Positions 1-13,003 of a DNA stretch of 64,000 nucleotides are shown here, piece after piece. This stretch comes from Ignavibacteriota bacterium. Its GTDB lineage: Bacteria > Bacteroidota > Ignavibacteria > Ignavibacteriales > Ignavibacteriaceae. How positions within the stretch are numbered: position 1 is the first letter of the stretch; every line of letters starts with the position of its first letter. Location of the stretch: NCBI GenBank assembly GCA_013285425.1, contig CP053447.1:1680001-1744000 (forward strand). Reading direction: 5' to 3'. The position numbers and the translations under genes are program-made. The notes below the pieces were generated by a model. It did no database searches. It was not told the origin of the DNA and saw nothing but the letters and a program-made list of their open reading frames with translations.

Positions 1-742
1 CAACAAACGGCTTAACAGTAACTTCATTAAAAATTCCCATTTCAACATTGCCAACTTCAGCAACAATTCCTACAGGAATAGGAACCGGAACAATTGAACT
101 TATCTCAGATGTTACAACTCTATCGCCTTTTTTTAATCCGAAAGTTTTGGGCACATTTATCATTACAAGTCTATCGCCGTTCCATTTCATTACTGCATTT
201 TCGCGGGTTCTTTCACATTTAACTGTCAGATTAAGATCAACATTGTTAAGTGTTCTTGCAATTGAATAATTAGCAGAGACCGAATATATAACCCCTGCTA
301 TTCCTTTATCGGTAATAACAGGCATACCTGTTTTAACTCCATCTGATTTACCAACATTAAGAGTTACAGTTCCCTGTGATTTAGATAAAGACTTTGAAAT
401 TATTGAGGCAATAATAAGCGGATAATCAGTTGAATCCTTTAAAGCAAGTAACCCTTTAAGATCATCGTTAACAATTGCAGATTCTCTTAACTTGCTTAGC
501 TGCAGCATTATTTCTGCATTAGTACGTCTTAATTCTTCATTCTCTTTTTTAAGATTACTAATGTTAAAAATATCTGAAAATACAGATGTAACAGTAGCAA
601 AAGAACCAAAAGCTACCGCACGGACTTTTTGAATTCCCTGTGAATTATTTTGCGAGAGTAATATTAAGCTGATTATTATTAAAACGACAAGTACAATGTA
701 TTCTTTAAACTTTTCCCATGCTGAAGAAATAAATCTTATCAT
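1..742 (-). CDS. mreC: Rod shape-determining protein MreC (C-terminus cut by window edge)
   Basis: The minus-strand frame is open from the ATG at 742 to the window edge, giving about 247 residues without a stop. It starts with an N-terminal membrane segment (YIVLVVLIIISLILL), followed by a coiled-coil stretch (NLKKENEELRRTNAEIMLQL) and then the beta-rich MreC domain with GVKTGMPVITDKGIAGVI. MreC is a periplasmic-side scaffold that links the MreB filament to the elongation machinery. Its start overlaps the mreB stop as TAATG, so the two are translationally coupled, which is the usual mreB-mreC order. The C-terminal part lies outside the window. Confidence 0.93.
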   Translation of the reverse strand, partial: MIRFISSAWEKFKEYIVLVVLIIISLILLSQNNSQGIQKVRAVAFGSFATVTSVFSDIFNISNLKKENEELRRTNAEIMLQLSKLRESAIVNDDLKGLLALKDSTDYPLIIASIISKSLSKSQGTVTLNVGKSDGVKTGMPVITDKGIAGVIYSVSANYSIARTLNNVDLNLTVKCERTRENAVMKWNGDRLVMINVPKTFGLKKGDRVVTSEISSIVPVPIPVGIVAEVGNVEMGIFNEVTVKPFV

Positions 743-1770
743 TAATATCTTCGATTACGGATTAATACCTTTGAAAACTGACTTAAATTATCGATTACTT
801 TTCCTGCACCTCTGACAACAGCCGTTAAAGGGTCTTCTGCTATATGAACAGGTAAATTAGTTTCCATTCTAATTCTTTCATCCAATCCTTTCAGTAATGC
901 ACCTCCACCGGTTATCATAACACCACGATCAAGTATATCCGCAGAAAGCTCTGGCGGAGTTCTTTCAAGAGTCTGTCTTACCGCATCAACAATTTGTACA
1001 ACTGATTCATTTAATGCTTCTCTAATCTCAACTGAACTAACTTCAGTTGTTTTAGGAATTCCTCCGACCAAATCCCTGCCTTTAACCTGAATTGTTATTT
1101 CCTCTTTAAGCGGAACTGCAGATCCGACTTCACACTTAATTGCTTCGGCTGTTCTTTCTCCAATTAAAATATTATGATTTTTTTTGAAGAACTGCATTAT
1201 TGCATAATTCATTTCATCACCCGCAACGCGGATAGATTCTTCATTAACTATACCTGATAATGCGATTACTGCTATTTCAGTAGTTCCACCGCCTACATCA
1301 ATAATCATATTTCCGACCGGAGCTTCAACATCGATACCGATTCCAATTGCAGCGGCCATAGGTTCAGCCATCAAGTGAACTTCTTTAGCTCCTGCATGCT
1401 CAGCACTATCTCTAACTGCTCTTTTTTCAACTTCAGTTACTCCGCTTGGAACAGCAACAATAACCCTCCGGCTTGCCATTGCACTTCCGCCGCGCACCCG
1501 TTTAATAAACGCTCTGATCATACCTTCGGCAATTTCAAAATCAGCAATTACTCCATCACGCATCGGACGAGTTACTTTAATTTCTTTATGTTCCCTTCCC
1601 TGCATTTCTTTTGCTTTGTTGCCAAGTGCAATAATACGCTTAGAATTTTTATCAAATGCTACAATCGAAGGTTCATTCAATACTATACCTTTTCCTTTTA
1701 CATAGATAAGAGTATTTGCTGTACCTAAATCAATTGCAATGTCGTTTGAAAAAAGATCGAATATACCCAT
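742..1770 (-). CDS. mreB: Rod shape-determining protein MreB
   Basis: This is an actin-like ATPase of 342 residues, the normal length for MreB. The phosphate-1 motif DLGTANT is at residues 14-20, the phosphate-2 motif DVGGGTTE at 158-165, and the adenosine motif GGGALLKG near 288. It polymerises under the inner membrane and guides lateral wall synthesis, so the cell is probably rod-shaped. An AAGAGGAA ribosome site precedes the ATG. It is followed directly by mreC and lies 8 bp downstream of purH, so all three may share a transcript. Identification is secure. Confidence 0.97.
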   Translation of the reverse strand: MGIFDLFSNDIAIDLGTANTLIYVKGKGIVLNEPSIVAFDKNSKRIIALGNKAKEMQGREHKEIKVTRPMRDGVIADFEIAEGMIRAFIKRVRGGSAMASRRVIVAVPSGVTEVEKRAVRDSAEHAGAKEVHLMAEPMAAAIGIGIDVEAPVGNMIIDVGGGTTEIAVIALSGIVNEESIRVAGDEMNYAIMQFFKKNHNILIGERTAEAIKCEVGSAVPLKEEITIQVKGRDLVGGIPKTTEVSSVEIREALNESVVQIVDAVRQTLERTPPELSADILDRGVMITGGGALLKGLDERIRMETNLPVHIAEDPLTAVVRGAGKVIDNLSQFSKVLIRNRRY

Positions 1771-1778
1771 TGTTCCTC

Positions 1779-3296
1779 TTAATGTTTAAAGTGCCTTATA
1801 CCTGTAAATACCATTGAAATATTACTTTTATTTGCTTCATCAATTACTTCCTGATCTCTTACAGAACCTCCCGGCTGTATAACTGAAACAGCACCATATT
1901 TAATAATCTCCGAGAGTCCATCCGCAAATGGAAAGAATGCATCAGAAGCTGCTACTGATCCTGTTAAATCAAGCCCATGTTCTTTTGCTTTCATAACTGC
2001 AATTTTAGCAGAATCTATCCTTGACATCTGACCGGCGCCAACACCCAATGTCGAATTGTTTTTAACATAAACTATCGCATTAGATTTTGTGTGTTTTGCA
2101 ACCTTCCATGCAAATTTTAAATCTTTCAATTCTGTTTCAGATGGCTTTTTATCTGTTACAAATTTTAACTCTGATTCATTAAGCAATATAGTATCAGAAT
2201 CCTGCGCAAGCACTCCACCAGGAATAGACCTGAAAGATTTTGAACTATTTAAAATATTTTTTTTCTTAATAACTAGTCTTCTGTCTTTCTTCTTTTTCAA
2301 TAGTTCCAACGCTTTACTGCTAAATGACGGAGCGCATACTATTTCTAAAAATATTTTATTTAACTCTTCTGCAGTTTCTGCATCAACCTCGCGATTAAAA
2401 GCAACTATGCCGCCAAAAGAAGAAACAGGATCACACTTTAATGCAAGATTATAAGCCTCAAGATTAGTATTTGCTGTTGCTGCACCTGCAGGATTGTTAT
2501 GTTTTATTATTGTGCAGGATACTTCTCCAAGATCTTCACATAATTCAACTGCTGAAACAAGGTCTAAAATATTGTTATAAGAAATTTCCTTGCCATGAAA
2601 AACTTCAAAATAATCATCAAAATTTCCAAACACTGATGCTGATTGATGAGGATTTTCTCCATATCTCAAAGTGAAATTTAATTTTTCATTAATCCTGATA
2701 TATGATTGCGGTTCTTCAAATTCTGCTTCAAGGAAGTTTGCAATATGTGTATCATAATTTGCTGTATGTGAGAAAGCCTCGACAGCTAATTTTTTACGAG
2801 TGTTTTCAGATATCTCGCCTTTATCTAATTCATCAATAAACGAATCATATTGTTCAGGATTGGTTAGTATAGAAACATATTTATAATTCTTTGCTGAAGC
2901 TCTGACAAGGCTAGGACCTCCGATATCTATATTCTCAATAATATCTTCTAAAGTTGAATTGAGATTTGAAATAGTTTTTACAAATGGATAAAGATTAACA
3001 CAAACTATGTCAATTGGAAGAATCTGATTTTCATTCGCCTGAGTAATATCGTGAGCATTATCCCTTCTGAATAAAATTCCGCCAAATACTTTTGGATGCA
3101 GAGTTTTTACTCTTCCGTCAAATATTTCCGGAAAACCGGTTAAAGAACTTATTTCTGTAACTGTCAGATTATTATCTTTAAGAAGTTTTGCTGTATTACC
3201 AGTAGCAACAATTTCATATCCGTTCTTAATTAAGGCAGCAGTAAAATCAATGATTTTTGTCTTATCTGATACGCTGATTAAGGCAAGTTTCTTCAA
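1779..3296 (-). CDS. purH: Bifunctional AICAR transformylase/IMP cyclohydrolase
   Basis: PurH carries out the last two steps of purine synthesis, formylating AICAR from 10-formyl-THF and closing the ring to IMP. The N-terminal cyclohydrolase (MGS-fold) domain covers about residues 1-145 and includes KTLHPKVFGG. The C-terminal transformylase domain has RYGENPHQ near 210 and the catalytic KHNNPAG at 265-271, plus SDAFFPFADG. At 505 residues it is slightly short for the family but has every domain. The start is TTG, supported by AAGGAAA nine bases upstream. It follows purN by about 30 bp, so a purN-purH operon is likely. Confidence 0.96.
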   Translation of the reverse strand: MKKLALISVSDKTKIIDFTAALIKNGYEIVATGNTAKLLKDNNLTVTEISSLTGFPEIFDGRVKTLHPKVFGGILFRRDNAHDITQANENQILPIDIVCVNLYPFVKTISNLNSTLEDIIENIDIGGPSLVRASAKNYKYVSILTNPEQYDSFIDELDKGEISENTRKKLAVEAFSHTANYDTHIANFLEAEFEEPQSYIRINEKLNFTLRYGENPHQSASVFGNFDDYFEVFHGKEISYNNILDLVSAVELCEDLGEVSCTIIKHNNPAGAATANTNLEAYNLALKCDPVSSFGGIVAFNREVDAETAEELNKIFLEIVCAPSFSSKALELLKKKKDRRLVIKKKNILNSSKSFRSIPGGVLAQDSDTILLNESELKFVTDKKPSETELKDLKFAWKVAKHTKSNAIVYVKNNSTLGVGAGQMSRIDSAKIAVMKAKEHGLDLTGSVAASDAFFPFADGLSEIIKYGAVSVIQPGGSVRDQEVIDEANKSNISMVFTGIRHFKH

Positions 3297-3327
3297 TTCA
3301 ATTTCCTTATGAACAGAAAATATTTTT

Positions 3328-3936
3328 CTATTCTTTTATTATTTCAATTCTATTTGACCCGATTTTTATTTTTTTAAGCGCAAATGCTTTTATAACTTCA
3401 GGCAAAATTTTATGTTCAATTTTTAATACTCTCTCAGCTATTTCTTCAGGCGAGCTGGCATCAGAAATATCAACACATTGCTGAGCAATTATTTTTCCGG
3501 TATCATAGGTGCTATCTACCAGATGCACAGTAGCACCGCTTACTTTTGCAGAGGAATCAAAAACAGCTTTATGAACATTAATTCCATACATTCCTTTTCC
3601 ACCAAAAGAAGGTAATAGTGCAGGATGAATATTTATCATCTTGTTTGGAAAAGATTTAATTAGAACATCAGGAATCAACTTTAAGTATCCGGCTAAAACG
3701 ATTAGTGATACATCTAAATCTAAAAACTTTTTTGTTAACTGCTCTGCATTAATTTTTGTATCTCCATCACCGATAGTATAAGTTTCAATTCCAGATTTCC
3801 GTGCGATTTCAAAAGCTTTACAGTCTATCTTATCACTTACAACAGCAATTATACTTATAATTTGCTTTAACTCAGAATCATTTAAAATAGCCTGAAGATT
3901 TGAACCTCTACCAGATACAAAAATTGCAATATTCAA
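3328..3936 (-). CDS. purN: Phosphoribosylglycinamide formyltransferase
   Basis: This is the 10-formyl-THF dependent GAR transformylase, step three of purine synthesis. The 202 residues match the family. The substrate loop SGRGSNLQ is near residues 8-15, and the catalytic Asn-His-Asp set appears as N102, H104 (NIHPALLPSF) and D145 (STYDTG). The start is TTG. It lies just upstream of purH on the same strand and both use the formyl-folate pool, which supports co-expression. Nothing unusual was seen. Confidence 0.95.
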   Translation of the reverse strand: MNIAIFVSGRGSNLQAILNDSELKQIISIIAVVSDKIDCKAFEIARKSGIETYTIGDGDTKINAEQLTKKFLDLDVSLIVLAGYLKLIPDVLIKSFPNKMINIHPALLPSFGGKGMYGINVHKAVFDSSAKVSGATVHLVDSTYDTGKIIAQQCVDISDASSPEEIAERVLKIEHKILPEVIKAFALKKIKIGSNRIEIIKE

Positions 3937-4008
3937 TTAAAAATACCTGAAATGTTGGCGAAAATTAGCTAATCACTAAAAAAGAAGCAATTAAAGAAGA
4001 GCTAAAAA

Positions 4009-7554
<3,546 letters not shown>

Positions 7555-9126
7555 GTGCGTGATAAAACAATTATTAAATCGATACTTTTACTTTTATTTC
7601 TAATCTCAATTAATACAATATCCTTTAGTCAGGATTCTACCAAAAGTCTGGCATTTAAAAAAAACAGACCATATAAAAACAATCCATATTTTTATCAACC
7701 TGATTTATCCTATCAACTATTACAGCAATTTAAATTAGTACAACTTGCAAATAGCGGTGATCCGCTTGCTCAACATGAACTTGGACTTAGATTGTTAACC
7801 GGAGACGGCATTGTAGCTGATACTGTAACTGCTGTGTATTGGATAAAAAAAGCTGCTTCACAAAAATTAACTGCTGCAATGCATAACTACGGAATTATGC
7901 TGATGAATGGCTGGGGAACAGAGTGGAATCCATTCACTGCTTATGAATATTTTTTATCAGCAGCCGAAGCTGGTATGAGCCAGGCACAATATGTTATTGG
8001 TATTCTATATACAGATAACCTTATTGTAAAAAGAGATTGGAATAAATCTTATTATTGGATAAAAAAATCCGCTGATGATGGTTTTGAACCTGCAAAAGAA
8101 GTATTAGCAGAGCTTAATTCTAAAGTTTCAGACGAGTTTAAAGATTCAGTAGCTCAAAATAAGTTTTCATATCTGAGTTCTAACAATTACAAAGATGAAG
8201 AAATTACCGGTAACATACAGCCTTCTGTTGGACTGGTCTTTATTGATTTTAATTCAGTAATGGATACAGTAAGAGAATTTCGTGATGAGGTCTTATTAAA
8301 TGATTTAATCCGGATTAACAATAAGTTAATTAGTGATTCATTAAAAGCTGTAAAGGATTCATTATTCTTTAATAATCTGTCAACCTATGATCTGAATATT
8401 ATTTCAAAAATTGCTGAAGCAGGAAGTCCTGAAGCTCTATCTGTTTTAGGCAGATTATATCAAACAGGTAATTCAACAGGAATAAATCCATTGCTTGCTG
8501 CCGAATATTATATAAGGGCTACCATACTTGATTCACCAAGATCTGCCTATTTACTTTGGCAGCTAATCAGGGAAAAAAATTTTTACACAACTCTTAATGA
8601 TGGTATTAGTTTTAATAATCCCACAGCTCAATTTGTATGGTATGGATTACATAAACTCGGTTACGATAATAGATTGACTGAAAAAGATGCACTAAATCTA
8701 TTAGAAAAATCCGCAGCACAAAATCATCTGCCGGCAATTATTGAATTAGGTTATAATTATTATTCTGGTAAATATATTGCTCAGGATAAAAATACAGGTA
8801 TTCAGCTTTGGAACAATGCGAGTAAGCTAAGTAGTATAGAAGCAAATGTAAGATTAGCAGTATCTAAAGTTTTCGATCAGAAAATCTCTGATAATTTTTC
8901 AGAGGAGATAAAGATTTTGCAGGATGATGAATCTAAAGGCTCTCTTCTTGCACAATTTGCATTAGGATATTGTTATGAAAATGGAATAGGTTTAAACAAA
9001 TCAATACAAGAAGCAGTAAAATATTATCGTGAATCTGCACAAAGAGGTAATCAATTTGCTTACCAGCAGTTAAAAAGACTTTACGATAATCTCAGACCTG
9101 CTGTTGAAAGATTTAAAGTTGAGTAA
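7555..9126 (+). CDS. Secreted Sel1-repeat (TPR-like) protein
   Basis: The 523-residue protein starts at GTG and has a signal peptide (SILLLLFLISINTISFSQ). It carries several Sel1-like repeats of the A-x-x-x-L-G-x-x-Y-x-x-G type, for example AQHELGLRLLTGDGIVAD, ALSVLGRLYQTGN and AQFALGYCYENGIG, arranged in two blocks separated by a spacer near residues 190-270. Sel1 repeats form alpha-solenoids that mediate protein contacts, often in the envelope. The PLP aminotransferase gene starts 5 bp downstream on the same strand. The specific partner is unknown. Confidence 0.82.
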   Translation: MRDKTIIKSILLLLFLISINTISFSQDSTKSLAFKKNRPYKNNPYFYQPDLSYQLLQQFKLVQLANSGDPLAQHELGLRLLTGDGIVADTVTAVYWIKKAASQKLTAAMHNYGIMLMNGWGTEWNPFTAYEYFLSAAEAGMSQAQYVIGILYTDNLIVKRDWNKSYYWIKKSADDGFEPAKEVLAELNSKVSDEFKDSVAQNKFSYLSSNNYKDEEITGNIQPSVGLVFIDFNSVMDTVREFRDEVLLNDLIRINNKLISDSLKAVKDSLFFNNLSTYDLNIISKIAEAGSPEALSVLGRLYQTGNSTGINPLLAAEYYIRATILDSPRSAYLLWQLIREKNFYTTLNDGISFNNPTAQFVWYGLHKLGYDNRLTEKDALNLLEKSAAQNHLPAIIELGYNYYSGKYIAQDKNTGIQLWNNASKLSSIEANVRLAVSKVFDQKISDNFSEEIKILQDDESKGSLLAQFALGYCYENGIGLNKSIQEAVKYYRESAQRGNQFAYQQLKRLYDNLRPAVERFKVE

Positions 9127-9131
9127 AAAAT

Positions 9132-10286
9132 ATGAATGAAATAAAAGAATTAAATTCTAAACTGCCGGATACCGGATCAAGCATTTTTGCAGTTATGTCA
9201 AAACTTGCAGATGAGCACAATGCAATAAATTTGTCTCAGGGTTTCCCGGATTTTAACTGTTCAGATAAGTTAATCGAACTTGTTAACAGCTTTATGAAAA
9301 AAGGATTTAATCAATACGCTCCGATGCCGGGTACTATTGAGTTAAGAAGAGAAATTTCAAGAATAATAAATAAGTTATACGGCAAGCATTATAACCCTGA
9401 TACTGAAATAACAATAACTGCCGGAGCTACTCAGGCTTTATTTACAGCATTTTCAACTCTTATCGAGAAGGGAGATGAAGTAATTATTTTTGAACCTGCC
9501 TACGACTCCTACCTCCCTGCAATTAAATTAAATGGCGGTGTTCCGATAACAATTAAATTGAATGAAGAAGATTATAGTATCCCCTGGGAAATTGTTGCAG
9601 ATTCAATTACAGAAAAAACAAAATGTATTGTATTCAATTCACCACACAATCCCACTGGTGCAGTCTTAAATAATAATGATATATCTACTCTTATCGAATT
9701 AGTCAAAAATAAAAATATCTATTTGATAAGCGACGAAGTATATGAACATATTATATTTGATGGGAGAGAACATCTAAGTTTCGCAAGATATGATGAACTT
9801 TCAAAAAGAAGTTTTGTAATTTCATCATTTGGAAAAACTTTTCATACAACCGGATGGAAGGCTGGTTATTGCTGTGCATCTGAAGAGTTAATGAGAGAAT
9901 TCAGAAAAATACATCAGTTCATTGTGTTTGCTGTAAACACACCTATTCAACTGGCTATTGCCGAGTTTTTAAAAGATGATTCAAACTTTTTAAATTTAAA
10001 GAGCTTTTATAAAGCTAAAAGAGACTTATTCAGAGATTTAATCAAAGAATCCGGTTTTAAACTTCGTGAATGCAGTGGAACATACTTTCAACTTTTGGAC
10101 TATTCAAATATTTCCGGAATGAATGATATGGATTTTTCAAAACAACTTATAGAAAAAACCGGTGTAGCAGTAATACCAATATCACCGTTTTATTCGACAA
10201 AAGTTAGTTCACACATAGTCCGGGTTTGTTTTGCAAAGAAAGACGAAGTGTTAATAAGTGCATCAAAAAGATTATGTAGTTTATAA
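9132..10286 (+). CDS. PLP-dependent class I/II aminotransferase (methionine/kynurenine aminotransferase-like)
   Basis: This fold-type I aminotransferase of 384 residues has the PLP lysine at K235 (SSFGKTFHTTGWKAGY), the phosphate and ring contacts NSPHNPTG near 169, and SDEVYEH around 200-206. The opening (SSIFAVMSKLADEHNAINLSQGFPDF) resembles the YbdL/kynurenine-oxoglutarate transaminase group, which prefers methionine, glutamine and aromatic amino acids with 2-oxo acids. Substrate choice cannot be fixed from sequence alone. It sits between the Sel1 gene and the CDF transporter, with the latter starting immediately after its stop. Confidence 0.88.
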   Translation: MNEIKELNSKLPDTGSSIFAVMSKLADEHNAINLSQGFPDFNCSDKLIELVNSFMKKGFNQYAPMPGTIELRREISRIINKLYGKHYNPDTEITITAGATQALFTAFSTLIEKGDEVIIFEPAYDSYLPAIKLNGGVPITIKLNEEDYSIPWEIVADSITEKTKCIVFNSPHNPTGAVLNNNDISTLIELVKNKNIYLISDEVYEHIIFDGREHLSFARYDELSKRSFVISSFGKTFHTTGWKAGYCCASEELMREFRKIHQFIVFAVNTPIQLAIAEFLKDDSNFLNLKSFYKAKRDLFRDLIKESGFKLRECSGTYFQLLDYSNISGMNDMDFSKQLIEKTGVAVIPISPFYSTKVSSHIVRVCFAKKDEVLISASKRLCSL

Positions 10287-11294
10287 ATGGACGATCAAAA
10301 CTCAAGGTTGATAAAACTCAGGAAGAAAGCCGCGATAATTTCTCTTATTGTCGGCGTAAGTATGTTAGTTTTTAAAATATTAGCATACCTTATCACCGGA
10401 TCAGCGGCAATCTTTTCTGATGCGGCAGAATCTATTGTTCATATTTTAGCTACAAGCATGGCACTGTTCAGTATTTTTCTTAGCTCTCTGCCGGCAGATA
10501 CTTCTCATCCCTATGGACATGGAAATGTTGAATACTTCTCTGCAGGTATTGAAGGGTTATTAATTATAATTGCTGCTGTTGTTATTATTATTGAAAGTGT
10601 TAACTCAATTATTGCAGGTCCGGAACTAAAACAACTCGGCATCGGTGCTGTTGTTATTTCGTTTGCATCTGTAATAAATCTTATCCTCGGCAATTATTTA
10701 ATTCGAACAGGTAAGAAAACAAATTCTCTTACTTTAGTTGCAGACGGAAAGCATGTTCTTACCGATTCTATTACAAGTTTTGGAGTTATTGTAGCAGTTC
10801 TACTTGTAATTATAACAGGAATTGAATTATTGGATCCTATTATTGCAATTCTTGTTGCACTTAATATTTTAGTTACAGGCTATAAACTTATCAGAGAGTC
10901 AATTGCCGGGCTGATGAACGAAGTCAATCAGAAGATGCTTGATAAATTAACTGATAAAATTATATCAATAAAAAAAGATTACTGGATCGATATACACGAA
11001 TTGCGTTTCTGGCAATCAGGCGATAAAATCTTTATTGATTTCCATTTAATACTCCCGTATTTTTTTAATATCAGACAAACACACGACGAAGAATCTTATA
11101 TAAGAAATGAATTACAAAAGGAATTTCCTCAAGCAGAATTGAAAATACATTTTGATTATTGTATTGATGATTTATGTAAATTCTGTAATTTCAATAATTG
11201 TGAATACAGAAAGGAAGAAAAGAACAAATCTTTTGTTTGGGATCAAAAAAAATTAATTGGCTCTCCGATTTATAAAAATTATAAAGATCACTGA
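10287..11294 (+). CDS. Cation diffusion facilitator (CDF) metal transporter
   Basis: The 335-residue protein has about five or six membrane segments in its first 210 residues, followed by a cytosolic ferredoxin-like domain. A second metal-site motif appears as GKHVLTDS (HxxxD) in a later helix, while the first-site helix reads SDAAESIVHI, a variant of the usual DxxxD. CDF proteins export Zn2+, Fe2+, Co2+ or related ions using the proton gradient. The C-terminus is Cys-rich (CIDDLCKFCNFNNC), a possible extra metal-binding tail. The start directly follows the aminotransferase stop, and the end overlaps the convergent MFS gene by 7 bp. Confidence 0.9.
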   Translation: MDDQNSRLIKLRKKAAIISLIVGVSMLVFKILAYLITGSAAIFSDAAESIVHILATSMALFSIFLSSLPADTSHPYGHGNVEYFSAGIEGLLIIIAAVVIIIESVNSIIAGPELKQLGIGAVVISFASVINLILGNYLIRTGKKTNSLTLVADGKHVLTDSITSFGVIVAVLLVIITGIELLDPIIAILVALNILVTGYKLIRESIAGLMNEVNQKMLDKLTDKIISIKKDYWIDIHELRFWQSGDKIFIDFHLILPYFFNIRQTHDEESYIRNELQKEFPQAELKIHFDYCIDDLCKFCNFNNCEYRKEEKNKSFVWDQKKLIGSPIYKNYKDH

Positions 11295-12502
11295 TCCGCT
11301 TTTGGATCATTTACCCATAACAATATAATCAGTCCGATCAGAAAAAATATTCCAATTGAAAATATAGCAAGTCTCTGATCGCCTGAAATAAAACTTACGA
11401 ATCCGAAAACCAATGGACCAATAATAGCAGAGCTTTTCCCAAAAAAGGAATAAAATCCGAAGAACTCCGTCTTTTTTTCCGGCGGGGTAAGTTTGCTCAT
11501 TAAACTTCTGCTTGTAGATTGACTTGAGCCCATTGCTGCACCGGCAATTAATCCAACAATATAAAAACTACTTTTATCCTGAGCTAAATATGCAAACAAT
11601 ACTGTAACCAACCACATTATCAATGTGATAATTATTGTTTTCTTTTGCCCGATTGAATCAGCAATAATACCAAGTATCACTGAGCCTGCAATAGCAGTTG
11701 TCTGAACTGTTAAAAAAAAGATTAAAAGCTCTGATTCAGTAAATCCTAAAGTTGTGCTTGCATAGTTGCCGGAAAAAAATATAATGGTATTAACACCCTC
11801 TATGTAAAAGAAATACGCTAATAAAAATATTGCAAGATTTTTATAATTCTTTAAATTCGAAATTGTATTCCAAACCCTTGAGACCCCAATATTAAAATAA
11901 GAAACCTTTTCTGATTTTATCTTTCGGTTATCTTTCAGATAAACAAATAAAGGAATTGCAAATATCAAAAAGAATAGTGCAGCAACCGGGAATGACTCTT
12001 TTATCATTTCAGCTTGAATAAACGGATAGATAATTGCGAGTGTTGCAAGTGAACCTAAATAACCCATTGCAAAACCATAACCGCTCACTCTGCCAAAATT
12101 TTTTGGCTCAGTGATTTCGGGAAGAAAAGAATCATAAAAAACTAATCCCGCTTCAAATCCGATATTTGCTAACACAAATAAAACAACTCCCCAAAACACT
12201 TCTCCCCTACCAATAAAAAACAGCAAAGATGTTGCAGCTATACATAACAGTGTAAAGAATAACAAAAATCTTTTTTTTCCTGCTGAGTAATCAGCAATTG
12301 CACCTAACACTGGTGAAATAATTGCTGTTATTATCATAGCGAGACTTGTACCAATTGACCAGAAAAGATCACCGATAGGTTTACCTTCTGCTACTACTTT
12401 CTTAAAGTAAACCGCATAAACAAAAGTTACAACCACTATCGAAAATGAAGTGTTGGCAAAATCGAAAAGTGTCCAGATAAATACTTTTTTCTTACTGGTC
12501 AT
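11288..12502 (-). CDS. MFS transporter, UMF1/Atg22-like
   Basis: The 404-residue protein has about 12 predicted membrane segments. The N-terminal WTLFDFANTSFSIVVVTFVYAVYF region and the FGRVSGYGFAMGYLGS and GAAMGSSQSTSRSLMSKLTP segments are typical of the UMF1 (unknown major facilitator 1) family, related to the yeast vacuolar amino-acid effluxer Atg22. The substrate is unknown. The start overlaps the nusB 3' end by 11 bp, so it is co-translated with nusB. Its 3' end runs convergently 7 bp into the CDF gene. Confidence 0.86.
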   Translation of the reverse strand: MTSKKKVFIWTLFDFANTSFSIVVVTFVYAVYFKKVVAEGKPIGDLFWSIGTSLAMIITAIISPVLGAIADYSAGKKRFLLFFTLLCIAATSLLFFIGRGEVFWGVVLFVLANIGFEAGLVFYDSFLPEITEPKNFGRVSGYGFAMGYLGSLATLAIIYPFIQAEMIKESFPVAALFFLIFAIPLFVYLKDNRKIKSEKVSYFNIGVSRVWNTISNLKNYKNLAIFLLAYFFYIEGVNTIIFFSGNYASTTLGFTESELLIFFLTVQTTAIAGSVILGIIADSIGQKKTIIITLIMWLVTVLFAYLAQDKSSFYIVGLIAGAAMGSSQSTSRSLMSKLTPPEKKTEFFGFYSFFGKSSAIIGPLVFGFVSFISGDQRLAIFSIGIFFLIGLIILLWVNDPKADQ

Positions 12503-12986
12503 CAGTATTTTTTTTATGGGATTTTATTATTGTTTCATCGACCAGTCCCCTGCCCGTTTTTGTTAACCTACCCGTTGATTTTTCATCCATAAGAATTGCA
12601 TCGAGGATTCCGTTGATAAATTTTCCGCTTCCGGCAGTACTAAAAGTTTTAGCAATTTCAATAGCTTCATTAATAGAAACCTTAGGAGGAATATCAGGGA
12701 AATAAATTATTTCACAAAGTGCCATTCTAAGGAGGATCCGGTCTATTAATGCTATACGATTCATTTCCCAGTTACTAACTCTCTGTTTAATCCGCTGATC
12801 AAATTCACTTTTATTGATAAGTACTTTGTTGATTAATTCTTTACCAAAACTAATCAGTTTTTCATCCTGTACCTCAGCTAATAAACTATCAGAGAGTGCT
12901 TGTAAATTCTCATTATTTACTTCATAGGCATACAATACCTGCAAGACTTTTTCTCTAACTACTCTTCTTTTAAATTTTAACGACAT
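12492..12986 (-). CDS. nusB: Transcription antitermination factor NusB
   Basis: NusB is an all-helical RNA-binding protein that, with NusE (S10), binds boxA of rRNA leaders to support antitermination. The 164 residues include REKVLQVLYAYEV at the N-terminus and PPKVSINEAIEIAKTFSTAGSGKFINGILDAI, the family hallmark. A charged tail of about 25 residues extends beyond the usual end. GGAGAATAA places a ribosome site right before the ATG. It precedes the MFS gene and overlaps it. Confidence 0.95.
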   Translation of the reverse strand: MSLKFKRRVVREKVLQVLYAYEVNNENLQALSDSLLAEVQDEKLISFGKELINKVLINKSEFDQRIKQRVSNWEMNRIALIDRILLRMALCEIIYFPDIPPKVSINEAIEIAKTFSTAGSGKFINGILDAILMDEKSTGRLTKTGRGLVDETIIKSHKKNTDDQ

Positions 12987-13003
12987 TTATTCTCCTAAAA
13001 TAC

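Noticed and set aside
11290..11310. Terminator hairpin TGATCC/GGATCA at the convergent CDF-MFS junction
   Set aside because: The stem is only six pairs and lies inside the coding overlap, with only three T residues following.
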